Notes: generated by a model from the sequence alone, not told the origin. Counted from the stretch's first letter, positions 1 to 11,709 are shown. The stretch: DNA of 64,000 nucleotides from JBCBSK01 sp965250105 (GCA_965250105.1 OZ252290.1:310001-374000), one strand, 5' to 3'. Made by a program: numbers and translations.

Positions 1-1
1 C

Positions 2-304
2 CAGAAGGAAACGGCAGCGATCCTGGCCGGGTCGCGCATCAAGGACAGGCTGGATGGCCTGCTGTTCGCGGCACCCGACGCGCTCGGCTCGGTCGGCGGC
101 GTCGGCGTGCTGGAACGCCATGGCCTCAGGCCCATGGCGGTGTCCGGTATGGTCACCCGCTCGCCGCTCGCGGTCGCGGAAGCCACCACGACGACCGGCG
201 TGCCGCATATCACCCGCGAACAGCTCTGCGATCCGCAAGAGGTCGTGGCGCGCTTCCGCCCCGCCCTCAGGGCGCCCGTGCCGGCAAGTGGCATAGCCGC
301 CTGA
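2..304 (+). CDS. 3' end of an unrecognised protein (partial)
   Basis: An open frame enters from the left edge and ends with TGA at 302-304, giving about 100 C-terminal residues. The visible part reads like the end of a globular cytosolic protein: alternating hydrophobic segments, a glycine-rich stretch (GSVGGVGVLERHG) and a segment VTRSPLAVAEATTTTGVP. There is no signal peptide or membrane helix in the visible part. I do not recognise the family. The next gene begins 123 bases downstream with its own ribosome-binding site, so operon membership is unclear. An internal ATG at 107 is in frame but is unlikely to be the true start, because the frame stays open to the edge. Confidence 0.55.
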   Translation, partial: QKETAAILAGSRIKDRLDGLLFAAPDALGSVGGVGVLERHGLRPMAVSGMVTRSPLAVAEATTTTGVPHITREQLCDPQEVVARFRPALRAPVPASGIAA

Positions 305-427
305 CCGGTCGCCAAAAACCCTCGGTGCGTCCCGGATTTTCCATGCAGCGGCGGAATAAAGCTCACCCCCCGCCGTTGTCCTTTCCGGAACGACCTGACC
401 CCCATCCCAAAGAGAGAGGATAGCACG

Positions 428-1000
428 ATGCAGTATTTCCAACGCCTGAAGTCGGATGTCGATCCGAAGCCGTTTCTCGACGAGATCGACGGTATCGAAG
501 ACGCCTGGGCCCAGTCGACCGGACGCCAGGACAAGATCAAGGTGCAGCGCGAGGCGTTGGCCATTCCGCTGCGCGGCCTGCGCAAGTCGGCCATTGGCAA
601 CCGCAAGCGCAGCGATGTGCATGAAAGCCGCTGGACCACGGGATCGCAGCGTTTCGTGCTGGCGCGCAAGTTCCTCGAAGACGTCGCCCGCGAGCAATAC
701 AGCATTCTGGGACGCGCGAAGATCGTCTGCCTGCCGGCCGGCAAGCGCGTCTATCCGCATATCGATCGCGGCGAATACTACCGCGTCCGCAATCGCTACC
801 ATTTCGTGCTGCGCTCGGCCGACGGCTCCTGGCTGAAGGCGGGCGACGAAGAAGTGCGCATGCGCGAAGGCGAGTTGTGGTGGTTCGACAACGACCAGAT
901 GCACGAAGCCTTCAATGACGGCGATCAGGACCGGATCCACATGATCTTCGACATGCTGCCCGCGCAGCGTGCCGAGGAAGTGTTCGGCGCCGTTGCCTGA
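428..1000 (+). CDS. aspartyl/asparaginyl beta-hydroxylase domain protein
   Basis: A 190-residue protein whose C-terminal half matches the Asp/Asn beta-hydroxylase (double-stranded beta-helix) fold of Fe(II)/2-oxoglutarate oxygenases. The signature is PHIDRGEYYRVRNRYHFVL around residues 110-128, with candidate iron ligands H111 and H159 (DQMHEAFN), followed by RIHMIFD (R169, H171) as the likely 2-oxoglutarate-binding arginine region. GAGAGAGGA lies a few bases before the ATG. Bacterial members hydroxylate peptides or amino acids, often in natural-product or lipid pathways; the substrate here is unknown. It is followed within 24 bases by an alpha/beta hydrolase that overlaps an ABC exporter gene, so the three probably form one unit. 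Confidence 0.8.
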   Translation: MQYFQRLKSDVDPKPFLDEIDGIEDAWAQSTGRQDKIKVQREALAIPLRGLRKSAIGNRKRSDVHESRWTTGSQRFVLARKFLEDVAREQYSILGRAKIVCLPAGKRVYPHIDRGEYYRVRNRYHFVLRSADGSWLKAGDEEVRMREGELWWFDNDQMHEAFNDGDQDRIHMIFDMLPAQRAEEVFGAVA

Positions 1001-1024
1001 CATTCGAGAAAGAAGGCGTTCAAC

Positions 1025-1960
1025 ATGTTGTCGGCAACCGCATATGCCATGACCTTCCCCGCCCCGGCCCACGGCCTCGACTTCCGGCCGAGGCCAGGCT
1101 CGGCCGATCTGGATTGCTGGCTGGCCCTGCCCCGCCGGATATCCGATGACCGGCCGCCGCTGGTCGCCGTCCACGGCCTGCGCCGTGACGCGCGCCAGCA
1201 GGCGGAGCTGTTCGCCGAACAGGCCAACGCGCTCGGCCGGCCGGTGATCGCGCCGCTGTTCGACGTCGATCGCTGGCCACGCTATCAGCAGGCCATCAGA
1301 CGCGGGCGGGCCGATCTGGCCCTGCTCGCCCTGATGGCCCGGCTGCGGCGGGAAGGCATCTGGCGGACGCCGCAATTCGACCTCTTCGGCTTTTCGGGTG
1401 GGGCGCAGTTCGCGCACCGGTTCGCCATGCTCCACCCGGAAACCGTCTCCCGGCTGACAACCGCGTCGGCCGGGTGGTACACCTTTCCCGACACTACACG
1501 GTTTCCGCACGGACTGTCGCCCTGGCCAGGCGAAGGCGATCCATGGGCGGCGGTCACGGGCGACAAGATCAAGCGCTTTCTGTCGATCCCGATCCAGGTC
1601 TGCGTCGGGGCCGACGATCACATGCGCGACCGCAACACCCGCAGCGACCCGGTGATCGACGCCCAGCAGGGCCGCCACCGGCTCGCCCGCGCGGTCAACT
1701 GGGCGAAAGCCCTGAAACAGGCGGCCCGCCGGCATGGCCTGACGCCGCGCATAAGCTTCATCGCCCTGTCGGCCTGCGGCCACGACTTCGGGCAATGCGT
1801 CCAGTGCGGCGGGCTCGACCGGATCGTCATCTCAGGCAAAGACGGAAACGACGTCCCGTCCCCGGGAACCGCGTCCCTGTCGGGCCGCCAGCCAGCCAAT
1901 TGTGCGACCTGTCAGCGCCTCTGCGGTATCCGGTCGCGGTTTCAGGACCCCGCGTCATGA
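1025..1960 (+). CDS. alpha/beta-hydrolase fold protein
   Basis: A 311-residue predicted cytosolic hydrolase. An HG motif at residues 50-51 can form the oxyanion hole. The nucleophile elbow GFSGG places the catalytic serine at about residue 124. An acidic candidate lies in GADDHMRDR (about 197) and the histidine in CGHDFG (about 253), so a complete Ser-Asp-His triad is plausible. The C-terminus is cysteine-rich (CGHDFGQCVQCGG and a later CATCQRLC), which is unusual for the fold. An AAGAAGG-like ribosome-binding site precedes the ATG. Its stop overlaps the start of the ABC transporter gene (ATGA), indicating translational coupling. Substrate unknown; an esterase or peptidase is possible. Confidence 0.7.
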   Translation: MLSATAYAMTFPAPAHGLDFRPRPGSADLDCWLALPRRISDDRPPLVAVHGLRRDARQQAELFAEQANALGRPVIAPLFDVDRWPRYQQAIRRGRADLALLALMARLRREGIWRTPQFDLFGFSGGAQFAHRFAMLHPETVSRLTTASAGWYTFPDTTRFPHGLSPWPGEGDPWAAVTGDKIKRFLSIPIQVCVGADDHMRDRNTRSDPVIDAQQGRHRLARAVNWAKALKQAARRHGLTPRISFIALSACGHDFGQCVQCGGLDRIVISGKDGNDVPSPGTASLSGRQPANCATCQRLCGIRSRFQDPAS

Positions 1961-3651
1961 GTGCCCTGCCGCCGATCTCCGGCAATGGCCGGCGCAAGGG
2001 CATCGCGGTCATCATCGGCCTGGCGCTCGGCCAGGCGGCATCGGCGGGTATCGCCGCCTTCGCGACGCGCGACGTCTTCGCCGCGTTCCGGGATCTCTCG
2101 GCGACGGTGCCGGTCGTCGCGCTGACGCTCGTCGCCCTGTCGGGGCTCGCGATCGCGCTGTTGCGGTATCACGAGCGCGTCGTCGCCGAGCGTGTCGGCC
2201 AGGACTATGTCGCGGCCTTGCGGGTCAAGCTCTTCAAACATCTGTCCCGGGTGTCGGCGCGGGATATCGCACAACGGCGCAGCGGCGCGTTGGCCCTTCG
2301 CTTCGTCGGCGATCTGTCGGCGGTGCGCGGCTGGGTGAGCCTTGGCCTGGCGCGGTTGATCTCCTCGCTGATCGTCTTGCCGCTGGCAACCGCCGCCCTG
2401 TTCCTGCTCAACCCAAGCCTCGGGATCGCCGCCGCGATCCCGATCGCGGTCGGCCTGGGCGCCATGGCGCTCGCCGGCCCGCGCCTCGGCCCGACCCATA
2501 AGCGGCTGCGCAACAGGCGGGCACGTCTCGCGGCCGATATGAGCGAGCGGGTACCGCATGCGCCGGAACTGCGGCTGCTCGGCCGCATGCGGACCGAAAC
2601 ACGCCATATCCTCAAGCGCACCGAAAACCTGATCGATGCGGCCCTGGAGCGGGCGCGCGGCGCCGCCCTGTTGCGCGCCATCCCCGACGCGGTGTCGGGC
2701 CTCGCGGCCGCCGCCGTGTTCCTCGCCGCGCTGATGGGCGGTGCATCGGGCGCCGAAGCGGCCGGCGCGCTGGCCGCCGTCGGCCTGATGATCCAGCCGA
2801 TGCGCGATCTCGCCGGCGTCTGGGACCGCCACCGCGCCTGGACGGTCGCGCGCGACAAATGCCGCGATCTCCTGTCGGTGCCCACGCTGCCGCACGGCAC
2901 CGGCGCGGTTGCGGCCGGGGCGGCGAATTCGACGGAGGCAATGGCGGGGGCGACAGGCGAGACCACGCCGCAATGCCTGTCCTTCACGAAGGCACGCGCC
3001 GGCGCCCTGGCCCCGATCGATGTCTGCGCGGTTCAAGGCCGGAAGATCGCGATCATGGGCCCCAATGGCGCCGGCAAGTCGACGCTTCTCAGCCTCGCGG
3101 CCGGCTTGGAAGAACCCGACAGCGGCACGGTCACGCTCGGCGATCGCGAAACGATCGCGCTGTCCACCAGCGAGCGCCGCGACCTGATCGCCTTTGTCGG
3201 AACCCGCTCCCCGATCCTCGCCGGCACACTGCGCCGGGCCCTCACCATGGGCGTGAGCGGCGATCCGGACGACGATGCGATCCTGCATTGCGCCGCGAGG
3301 TTCGGCCTGGGCGATGTCGTCGCGCGGCTCGGCGGCCTGTCCGGCAAGGTCGCCGAAGCCGGACGCAACCTGTCGTCCGGCGAGATCCGGCGCGTGCTCC
3401 TGACCCGCGCGGCGCTGTCCAATCCAAGCCTCATGTTGTTGGACGAGCCGGACGACGCGCTCGACCGGGACGGGCCGGCGCTCGTCGAAAAGCTCGTGGC
3501 CGAAACGCCGGCGACGACACTGCTCATCACCCACAACGACGCGATCGCCGCCCTGATGGACGAGGTCTGGATCCTCGACGGCGGGCGTCTCGTGGCGAAG
3601 GGCCCGCCGGATGTCACCTTGCCGACCTTGCGGAAGGAGCTTTCGCTCTAG
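1957..3651 (+). CDS. ABC exporter, fused membrane and ATPase domains
   Basis: About 564 residues starting at the ATG that overlaps the upstream stop codon. The first 300 residues hold several hydrophobic segments typical of a type IV ABC exporter half-transporter. The nucleotide-binding domain follows, with Walker A GPNGAGKST near residue 368, signature LSSGE near 472, Walker B LMLLDEP near 492 and the switch histidine in LLITHND. A low-complexity Ala/Gly linker lies near residues 320-335. It would act as a homodimer in the inner membrane, exporting a small molecule or peptide. The gene order hydroxylase, hydrolase, exporter suggests that the exported compound is modified by the neighbours. 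A longer reading frame from 1474 exists but overlaps the hydrolase, so it is not preferred. Confidence 0.8.
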   Translation: MSALPPISGNGRRKGIAVIIGLALGQAASAGIAAFATRDVFAAFRDLSATVPVVALTLVALSGLAIALLRYHERVVAERVGQDYVAALRVKLFKHLSRVSARDIAQRRSGALALRFVGDLSAVRGWVSLGLARLISSLIVLPLATAALFLLNPSLGIAAAIPIAVGLGAMALAGPRLGPTHKRLRNRRARLAADMSERVPHAPELRLLGRMRTETRHILKRTENLIDAALERARGAALLRAIPDAVSGLAAAAVFLAALMGGASGAEAAGALAAVGLMIQPMRDLAGVWDRHRAWTVARDKCRDLLSVPTLPHGTGAVAAGAANSTEAMAGATGETTPQCLSFTKARAGALAPIDVCAVQGRKIAIMGPNGAGKSTLLSLAAGLEEPDSGTVTLGDRETIALSTSERRDLIAFVGTRSPILAGTLRRALTMGVSGDPDDDAILHCAARFGLGDVVARLGGLSGKVAEAGRNLSSGEIRRVLLTRAALSNPSLMLLDEPDDALDRDGPALVEKLVAETPATTLLITHNDAIAALMDEVWILDGGRLVAKGPPDVTLPTLRKELSL

Positions 3652-3681
3652 ACGTGGTGTCGGGCGCAACGCGTCATAACG

Positions 3682-4353
3682 TCAGCCTTCCGCATCCCCG
3701 TCCGGCGGGCGACGGACCGCGCCGCGATCGTAATAAAGCGCGATGGCCTGCGCGCGGCTGCTGACGGCGAGCTTCTCGAACAGGTTGCGCAGGTGAAACT
3801 TCACCGTGTTGACCGAGATATCGAGGCCAGTGGCGATTTCCTTGTTCGACAGGCCGCGCGCCAGTTCGCCGAGCAGTGCCCGCTCGCGCTGGGTCAGACG
3901 GTCGATCGGATCGGCGTTGAGATCGCGTATGTCGAGGAACGGGAACACCATCCTGCCCGCCGCCACCGAGGCGGTTATGTCCAGAAGCTGCTCGACCGGA
4001 TCGTCGCGCGAGCAGAACCCGGCCGCGCCAGCCGCCATCGCCCGGCGCGGCGTCTCGCGAGCGCCCCCCGACGCATAGACGATGACGCGCGGCGGCGCCG
4101 GCAGCAAGCGCAGATCGCCGATCAGCTCCTCGCCGCCGAGCGTCGGCAGCGCCCAGTCGATGATGCCGACTGCTACCTGGACGCGCGCCGCCGTCTCCAG
4201 GAAAGCCTCGGCCGATTTGGTGGTGAAGACGAGGCTGAACCGCCCGTCGCGGTCGAAGACCTCTGACAAGGCTCCCAGCATGAGCGGGTTGCTGTCGGCG
4301 ATCGCGATATCGATCGGTGCCGTCCGGTGACCGGCCATGGCGTGAAAACCCAT
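3682..4353 (-). CDS. LuxR/NarL-family response regulator
   Basis: A 223-residue two-domain response regulator. The N-terminal receiver has the acidic residue D20 and phospho-acceptor D66 (GIIDWALP). The usual conserved lysine near the end of the domain appears to be replaced (GAAGFCSRDDP), so phosphorylation switching may differ. The C-terminal LuxR helix-turn-helix contains LTQRERALLGELARGLSNKEIA and SVNTVKFHLRNLFEKL. A start at M6 (MAGHR) is also possible. No histidine kinase gene is nearby. It is transcribed divergently from the serine-cycle operon across a 228-base spacer that holds a perfect dyad, so it is the obvious candidate regulator of that operon. Specific ligand or kinase unknown. 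Confidence 0.85.
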   Translation of the reverse strand: MGFHAMAGHRTAPIDIAIADSNPLMLGALSEVFDRDGRFSLVFTTKSAEAFLETAARVQVAVGIIDWALPTLGGEELIGDLRLLPAPPRVIVYASGGARETPRRAMAAGAAGFCSRDDPVEQLLDITASVAAGRMVFPFLDIRDLNADPIDRLTQRERALLGELARGLSNKEIATGLDISVNTVKFHLRNLFEKLAVSSRAQAIALYYDRGAVRRPPDGDAEG

Positions 4354-4428
4354 CCTTTTAGACAGGCCGCAACGCTGCGCCTGCCGGCATTTCCGCCCTG
4401 ATAGGCAGGTTTTTACCCACCCATATGG

Positions 4429-4444
4429 TTACACTTTTGTGTAA
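4429..4444. promoter_or_regulatory. inverted repeat TTACACttttGTGTAA upstream of sgaA
   Basis: Perfect 6-base arms with a 4-base spacer, located in the divergent spacer between the response regulator and sgaA, about 140 bases before the sgaA ATG. A dimeric regulator such as the adjacent LuxR-type protein could bind it. The surrounding region is AT-richer than the genes. No other function is apparent; assignment to that regulator is inference. Confidence 0.5.
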
Positions 4445-4581
4445 ATCGGAATGTTGTGACATTCGTCGGCCGGGATCAAGGTCCGTCGGGATGCGGGCCG
4501 TAGCGAAGAGCCTGCACGGCAAATGCGCTCAACCGATCGGAACGAGCCGGTCGCGCCGAGCGCAACTCTAGGAGGATCGCC

Positions 4582-5775
4582 ATGCCGGGAGTGACCGGGC
4601 TTTTCGTGCCGGGGCCGACCAATGTGCCCGACCGCATACGCCACGCCATCGACATTCCGATGGAAGACCACCGCGCGCCGGATCTCGCATCCTTCACCAA
4701 GCCGCTGTTCGACGATCTGAAGAAGATCTTCAAGACCGAGACCGGCCAGGTCTTCGTGTTCCCGGCATCCGGCACCGGCGGCTGGGAATCCGCCATCGCC
4801 AACACGCTGTCGCCGGGCGACAAGGTCCTCGCCGCGCGCTTCGGCCAGTTCTCCCATCTATGGATCGACATGTGCCAGCGCTTCGGCCTCGACGTCGAGA
4901 TCGTCGAGACGCCGTGGGGCGAAGGCGTGCCGCTCGATATCTATGCCGAGCGGCTCGCCGCCGACACAGGCCATGAGATCAAGGCCGTCCTCGCCTGCCA
5001 GAACGAAACCGCAACCGGCGTCACCTCCAATATCGCCGGCGTGCGCCGGGCGCTGGATGCCGCCGGCCACCCTGCCCTTCTGTTCGTCGACGGGGTCAGT
5101 TCGATCGCCTCGATCGATTTCCAGATGGACGCCTGGGGCGTCGACGTCGCCGTGTCGGGCTCGCAGAAGGGCTTCATGCTTCCAGCTGGCCTCGCCATCG
5201 TCTGCGTCAGCCCGAAGGCGCTCGCCATGGCCGAGACGGCGAGACTGCCACGCTGCTTCTTTGACTATGCCGACATGATCAAGACGAACGCGGACGGCTA
5301 TTTCCCCTACACCCCGTCCATGCCGATGCTGCGCGGCCTCCGCGCCGCGGTCGACATGCTGCTCGACGAAGGTCTCGACACTGTCTTCGCGCGCCATCAC
5401 CGGCTGGCTTCCGGCGTCCGTGCCGCGGTCCGCGCTTGGGGTCTCGAGCTCTGCGCCGCCGGGCCCGAATGGCAGTCGGACACCGTCAGCGCCATCGTGG
5501 TTCCCGAGGGTTTCGACGCCAATGACGTGATCAGGCACGCCTATCACGCCTATGGCCTGTCGCTCGGCGCCGGCCTGTCGAAAGTGGCCGGCAAGGTGTT
5601 CCGCATCGGCCATCTCGGCGATCTCAACGAGATGATGGTCCTGTCGGCGCTTGGCGGCACCGAACTGGCCATGCGCGACGTCGGCATTCCGTTCGAAACG
5701 GGGTCCGGCGTCGGCGCAGCCATCGAGTATTTCTCGACAAGCCGCGGCGGGACGATCCTGCAGGCCGCCGAGTGA
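4582..5775 (+). CDS. sgaA: serine--glyoxylate aminotransferase
   Basis: A 397-residue class V PLP-dependent aminotransferase. It transfers the amino group of serine to glyoxylate, giving hydroxypyruvate and glycine in the serine cycle. It closely resembles methylotroph SgaA as I recall it: start FVPGPTNVPDRI, FPASGTGGWESA, ETATGVTS, and the PLP lysine K196 in SGSQKGFML. The ribosome-binding site TAGGAGG is 7 bases before the ATG. It is the first gene of the operon sgaA-mtkA-mtkB-hprA-ppc, and this context identifies the serine cycle. Aspartate-glyoxylate aminotransferase (BhcA) is a close relative, but the other beta-hydroxyaspartate-cycle genes are absent. A second, more divergent paralogue lies at 48256. 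Confidence 0.9.
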   Translation: MPGVTGLFVPGPTNVPDRIRHAIDIPMEDHRAPDLASFTKPLFDDLKKIFKTETGQVFVFPASGTGGWESAIANTLSPGDKVLAARFGQFSHLWIDMCQRFGLDVEIVETPWGEGVPLDIYAERLAADTGHEIKAVLACQNETATGVTSNIAGVRRALDAAGHPALLFVDGVSSIASIDFQMDAWGVDVAVSGSQKGFMLPAGLAIVCVSPKALAMAETARLPRCFFDYADMIKTNADGYFPYTPSMPMLRGLRAAVDMLLDEGLDTVFARHHRLASGVRAAVRAWGLELCAAGPEWQSDTVSAIVVPEGFDANDVIRHAYHAYGLSLGAGLSKVAGKVFRIGHLGDLNEMMVLSALGGTELAMRDVGIPFETGSGVGAAIEYFSTSRGGTILQAAE

Positions 5776-5787
5776 CGGGCCCCGGCC

Positions 5788-6981
5788 ATGGATATCCACG
5801 AATATCAGGCGAAGGAGATCCTCGCCCGGTTCGGCGTGCCCATTCCGCGCGGCGGACTGGCCTATAGCCCCGAACAAGCTCACTACCGCGCCCGCGAGAT
5901 CGGCGGTGACCGCTGGGTCGTCAAGGCGCAGATCCATGCCGGTGGCCGCGGCAAGGCCGGCGGCGTCAAGCTCTGCGACAGCGAACAAGCGGTCGAACAG
6001 GCCGCCGACGCGATGTTCGGCAAGCGCCTCGTCACCCAGCAGACCGGCCCCCAGGGCCGCGTCGTCTACCGGGTCTATGTCGAGGGCGGCGTGCCGATCG
6101 ACCGCGAATTCTATCTCGGCCTGGTGCTCGACCGGACGACGGAACGCGTCATGGTCGTCGCGTCGGCGGAGGGCGGCATGGAGATCGAGGACATCTCGGC
6201 CGAAAAGCCCGCCTCGATCATCCGCTCGGTAGTCGAGCCGGCGGTCGGCATGCAGGCCTTCCAGGCGCGCGAGATCGCCTTCGGCCTCGGCATTCCGGCC
6301 GCGCAGGTGCAGCAGGCCGCCGAATGCATTCTCGGCGCCTATCAGGCGTTCGAGGAACTCGACGCCGTCATGGTCGAGATCAACCCGCTGGTGCTGACAC
6401 ACGATGGCAATCTCCTGGCGCTCGACGCCAAGATGACCTTCGACGACAACGCGCTCTACCGGCTGCCGCATATCGCCGAACTGCGCGACAAGTCCCAGGA
6501 AGACCCGCGCGAGACGCTGGCCGCCGACCGGGGCCTGTCCTATGTCGGCCTCGAGGGCAATATCGGCTGCGTGGTCAATGGCGCGGGCCTTGCCATGGCG
6601 ACGATGGACATGATCAAGGCGGCGGGCGGTGAGCCGGCCAATTTTCTCGATATCGGCGGCGGCGCGACGCCCGAACGTGTCGCCAAGGCCTTCAAGCTCG
6701 TCGCCTCCGACAGCAATGTGCAGGCGATCCTGGTGAACATTTTCGCCGGCATCAATCGCTGCGACTGGGTCGCGAATGGCGTCGTGCAGGCGCTCGAAAA
6801 GGATCCCCTGTCAATCCCCGTCATCGTTCGGCTGGCCGGCACCAATGTCGAGGAGGGCCGCAAGATCCTGGCCCGGTCCGGCCTGCCGATCATCCGCGCG
6901 GCCACGCTGGCCGAAGCCGCCGACCGCGCCGTCGCCGCCTGGAAGAACGACCGGCCGACGCCCTTGGAGGCCGTGACATGA
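5788..6981 (+). CDS. mtkA: malate--CoA ligase subunit beta
   Basis: A 397-residue ATP-grasp CoA ligase subunit of the succinyl-CoA synthetase beta type. The N-terminus MDIHEYQAKEILARFGVP and the segment KAQIHAGGRGKAGGVK are characteristic; NGAGLAMATMDMI and the GGGATPERVAKAF region lie in the C-terminal CoA-ligase domain. With MtkB it forms malyl-CoA from malate, CoA and ATP, for cleavage to glyoxylate and acetyl-CoA. Sequence alone does not cleanly separate MtkA from SucC, but position between sgaA and hprA/ppc makes malate thiokinase the better call. It starts 12 bases after sgaA, and its stop overlaps the mtkB start (ATGA). Confidence 0.88.
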   Translation: MDIHEYQAKEILARFGVPIPRGGLAYSPEQAHYRAREIGGDRWVVKAQIHAGGRGKAGGVKLCDSEQAVEQAADAMFGKRLVTQQTGPQGRVVYRVYVEGGVPIDREFYLGLVLDRTTERVMVVASAEGGMEIEDISAEKPASIIRSVVEPAVGMQAFQAREIAFGLGIPAAQVQQAAECILGAYQAFEELDAVMVEINPLVLTHDGNLLALDAKMTFDDNALYRLPHIAELRDKSQEDPRETLAADRGLSYVGLEGNIGCVVNGAGLAMATMDMIKAAGGEPANFLDIGGGATPERVAKAFKLVASDSNVQAILVNIFAGINRCDWVANGVVQALEKDPLSIPVIVRLAGTNVEEGRKILARSGLPIIRAATLAEAADRAVAAWKNDRPTPLEAVT

Positions 6982-7871
6982 GCATTCTGATCGACCGCGA
7001 CACGCCCGTCCTGGTGCAGGGCATGACCGGGCGCATCGGCGCGTTCCACGCCGAGGAAATGATCGCCTACGGCACCAATGTGGTCGGCGGCGTGTCGCCG
7101 GGCAAGGGCGGCACGGAGGTCCATGGCCGCCCGATCTTCGATACGATGCGCGAGGCCGTAGAAGTGACCGGCGCGACAGCATCGATCGTCTTCGTGCCGC
7201 CCCCCTTCGCCGCGGATTCCATCATGGAAGCCGCCGATTGCGGCATAAGGTTCTGCGTCTCGATCACCGATGGTATTCCGGCGAAGGACATGATCCGGGT
7301 GAAGCGCTATATGCGCCGCTATCGCGCGGAAAACCGGATGCGGCTGATCGGCCCGAACTGCGCCGGCATCATCAGCCCGGGCAAGGCGATGATGGGCATC
7401 ATGCCGGGCCATATCTATCTCCAAGGCAATGTCGGCATCGTCGGCCGGTCCGGCACGCTCGGCTACGAAGCCGCCTCCCAGCTCAAGGAATTGGGGCTCG
7501 GCGTGTCGACGTCGGTCGGCATCGGCGGCGATCCGATCAATGGCTCGTCGTTCCGCGATATTCTCGAACTGTTCGAGGCCGATCCGGACACCCATGCTGT
7601 CGTCATGATCGGCGAGATCGGCGGCCCGCAGGAAGCGGCGGCCGCCGAATATGTGCGAGACCACATGACCAAGCCCGTCATCGGCTATGTCGCGGGCCTG
7701 TCGGCGCCGAAGGGCCGCCGCATGGGCCATGCCGGCGCGATCATCTCGGCCTTCGGCGAAAGCGCGAGCGAAAAGGTCGAGATCCTGCGCGAGGTTGGCG
7801 TCGCCATCGCGCCATCGCCGTCCGAGATCGGCGCGACGGTGGCGGCCACGCTCAAGAAAGAGGCAGCCTAG
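6978..7871 (+). CDS. mtkB: malate--CoA ligase subunit alpha
   Basis: A 297-residue succinyl-CoA-synthetase alpha-type subunit, translationally coupled to mtkA. It has the N-terminal CoA-binding Rossmann domain (VLVQGMTGRIGAFHAEEM), the GPNCAGIISPG segment, SRSGTLGYE-like GRSGTLGYEA, and the active-site phosphohistidine H251 in RRMGHAGAIISAFGESAS. Together with MtkA it activates malate in the serine cycle. No malyl-CoA lyase gene (mcl), the next step, is found anywhere in the window, so it must be encoded elsewhere if the cycle is complete. Confidence 0.88.
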   Translation: MSILIDRDTPVLVQGMTGRIGAFHAEEMIAYGTNVVGGVSPGKGGTEVHGRPIFDTMREAVEVTGATASIVFVPPPFAADSIMEAADCGIRFCVSITDGIPAKDMIRVKRYMRRYRAENRMRLIGPNCAGIISPGKAMMGIMPGHIYLQGNVGIVGRSGTLGYEAASQLKELGLGVSTSVGIGGDPINGSSFRDILELFEADPDTHAVVMIGEIGGPQEAAAAEYVRDHMTKPVIGYVAGLSAPKGRRMGHAGAIISAFGESASEKVEILREVGVAIAPSPSEIGATVAATLKKEAA

Positions 7872-7950
7872 ACGTGGCATGACCTTGCCGGTCCGTGGCA
7901 GACCGGTCACCGGAAACGCAATTTGTCGGATGAAGCGAAGGCAGAACGTC

Positions 7951-8921
7951 ATGACCCGTCCCCGCATTGTCGTCACGCGGCGCTGGCCGAGCGATGTCGA
8001 GGCCGTCCTCGCCGATCGTTTCGATGTCGTCTTCAACCGGATGGACCGGCCGCTGAGACCCGATGAACTGCGCTCGGCGGTCGAAACGGCGGATGCGATC
8101 CTGCCGACCGTGACCGACCGCATCGACGCCCATGTGCTCGACGTGCCCAAGGTGCGCACCCGGGTCTTGGCCAATTTCGGCGTCGGGTTCAGCCATATCG
8201 ACGTCGCCATGGCGAAAGAGCACGGCATCGTCGTCACCAACACGCCGGACGTGCTCAGCGACTGCACCGCCGATCTCACCCTGACGCTGATGCTGATGGT
8301 GGCCCGGCGCGCCGGCGAGGGCGAGCGCGAAGTGCGCAACAGCGACTGGGCCGGCTGGCGGCCGACGCATCTCCTCGGCTCGAAGGTCACGGGCAAGACG
8401 CTCGGGATCATCGGCTTCGGACGCATTGGCCAGGCCGTCGCGCGGCGCGCCCATTTCGGCTTCGGCATGAAGATCCTCGCCTATAACCGCTCGCCGGTCG
8501 CCGAGGAAATCCGCGCCGAGGTGAAGGCGGAGATGTGCCCCGACATCGACGATCTCCTGCCGCGCGCCGATTTCGTCTCGCTGCATTGCCCCGGCGGCGC
8601 CGCAAACCGCCATCTGATCGACGTCCGGCGGCTCAACCTGATGAAGCCGGATGCCTATCTGATCAATACCGCGCGCGGCGAAGTGGTCGACGAGCACGCC
8701 TTGGCCCGGGCGCTCTGGTTCGAGACGATCGGTGGCGCCGGCCTTGATGTCTTCGACGGCGAGCCGCGCATCCTCCCCGACCTTCTGGCCTGCGACAATG
8801 CGGTGCTGCTGCCCCATCTCGGCAGCGCGACCCGGGAAACGCGGCGGGCCATGGGCCTGCGCGTCGTCGCCAATATCGAGGACCTCTTCGCCGGGCGCGA
8901 GCCGGCCGATCGGGTCGCCTG

Positions 8922-8922
<1 letters not shown>
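7951..8922 (+). CDS. hprA: hydroxypyruvate reductase / glycerate dehydrogenase
   Basis: A 323-residue D-2-hydroxyacid dehydrogenase. The Rossmann motif GIIGFGRIGQA and the catalytic triad R242 (NTARGEV), E271 (FDGEP) and H289 (LLPHLGSAT) are intact. In the serine cycle it reduces hydroxypyruvate to D-glycerate with NAD(P)H. The ATG at 7951 is preferred because AAGGCAG precedes it; an in-frame ATG at 7930 lacks a ribosome-binding site. It lies 79 bases after mtkB and its stop shares one base with the ppc start (TGATG), so it belongs to the same operon. Glyoxylate reductase activity is also common in this family. Confidence 0.87.
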
Positions 8923-11651
<2,729 letters not shown>

Positions 11652-11691
11652 GCTCTGTCCGGTCGGGGGGCCGGAACAAGCCCCACCGCTT

Positions 11692-11709
11692 GCGGCGTCC
11701 GCCGTTTTT
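11692..11709 (+). terminator. possible rho-independent terminator after ppc
   Basis: A short GC stem (CGGC/GCCG, loop GTCC) is followed directly by TTTTT, about 40 bases after the ppc stop. The stem is only 4-5 base pairs, so this is a weak call, but it sits where the serine-cycle operon should end. Confidence 0.35.

Noticed and set aside
1474..1956. Longer N-terminus for the ABC exporter beginning at 1474
   Set aside because: The extension overlaps the alpha/beta hydrolase in another frame and is Arg/Pro-rich; the ATG at 1957 couples to the hydrolase stop.
4582..5775. Aspartate-glyoxylate aminotransferase of the beta-hydroxyaspartate cycle (BhcA)
   Set aside because: Close homologue, but bhcB, bhcC and bhcD are absent and the neighbours are serine-cycle genes.
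4858..6471. 537-codon minus-strand frame across sgaA and mtkA
   Set aside because: Spans two well-supported genes on the other strand and has no family similarity.
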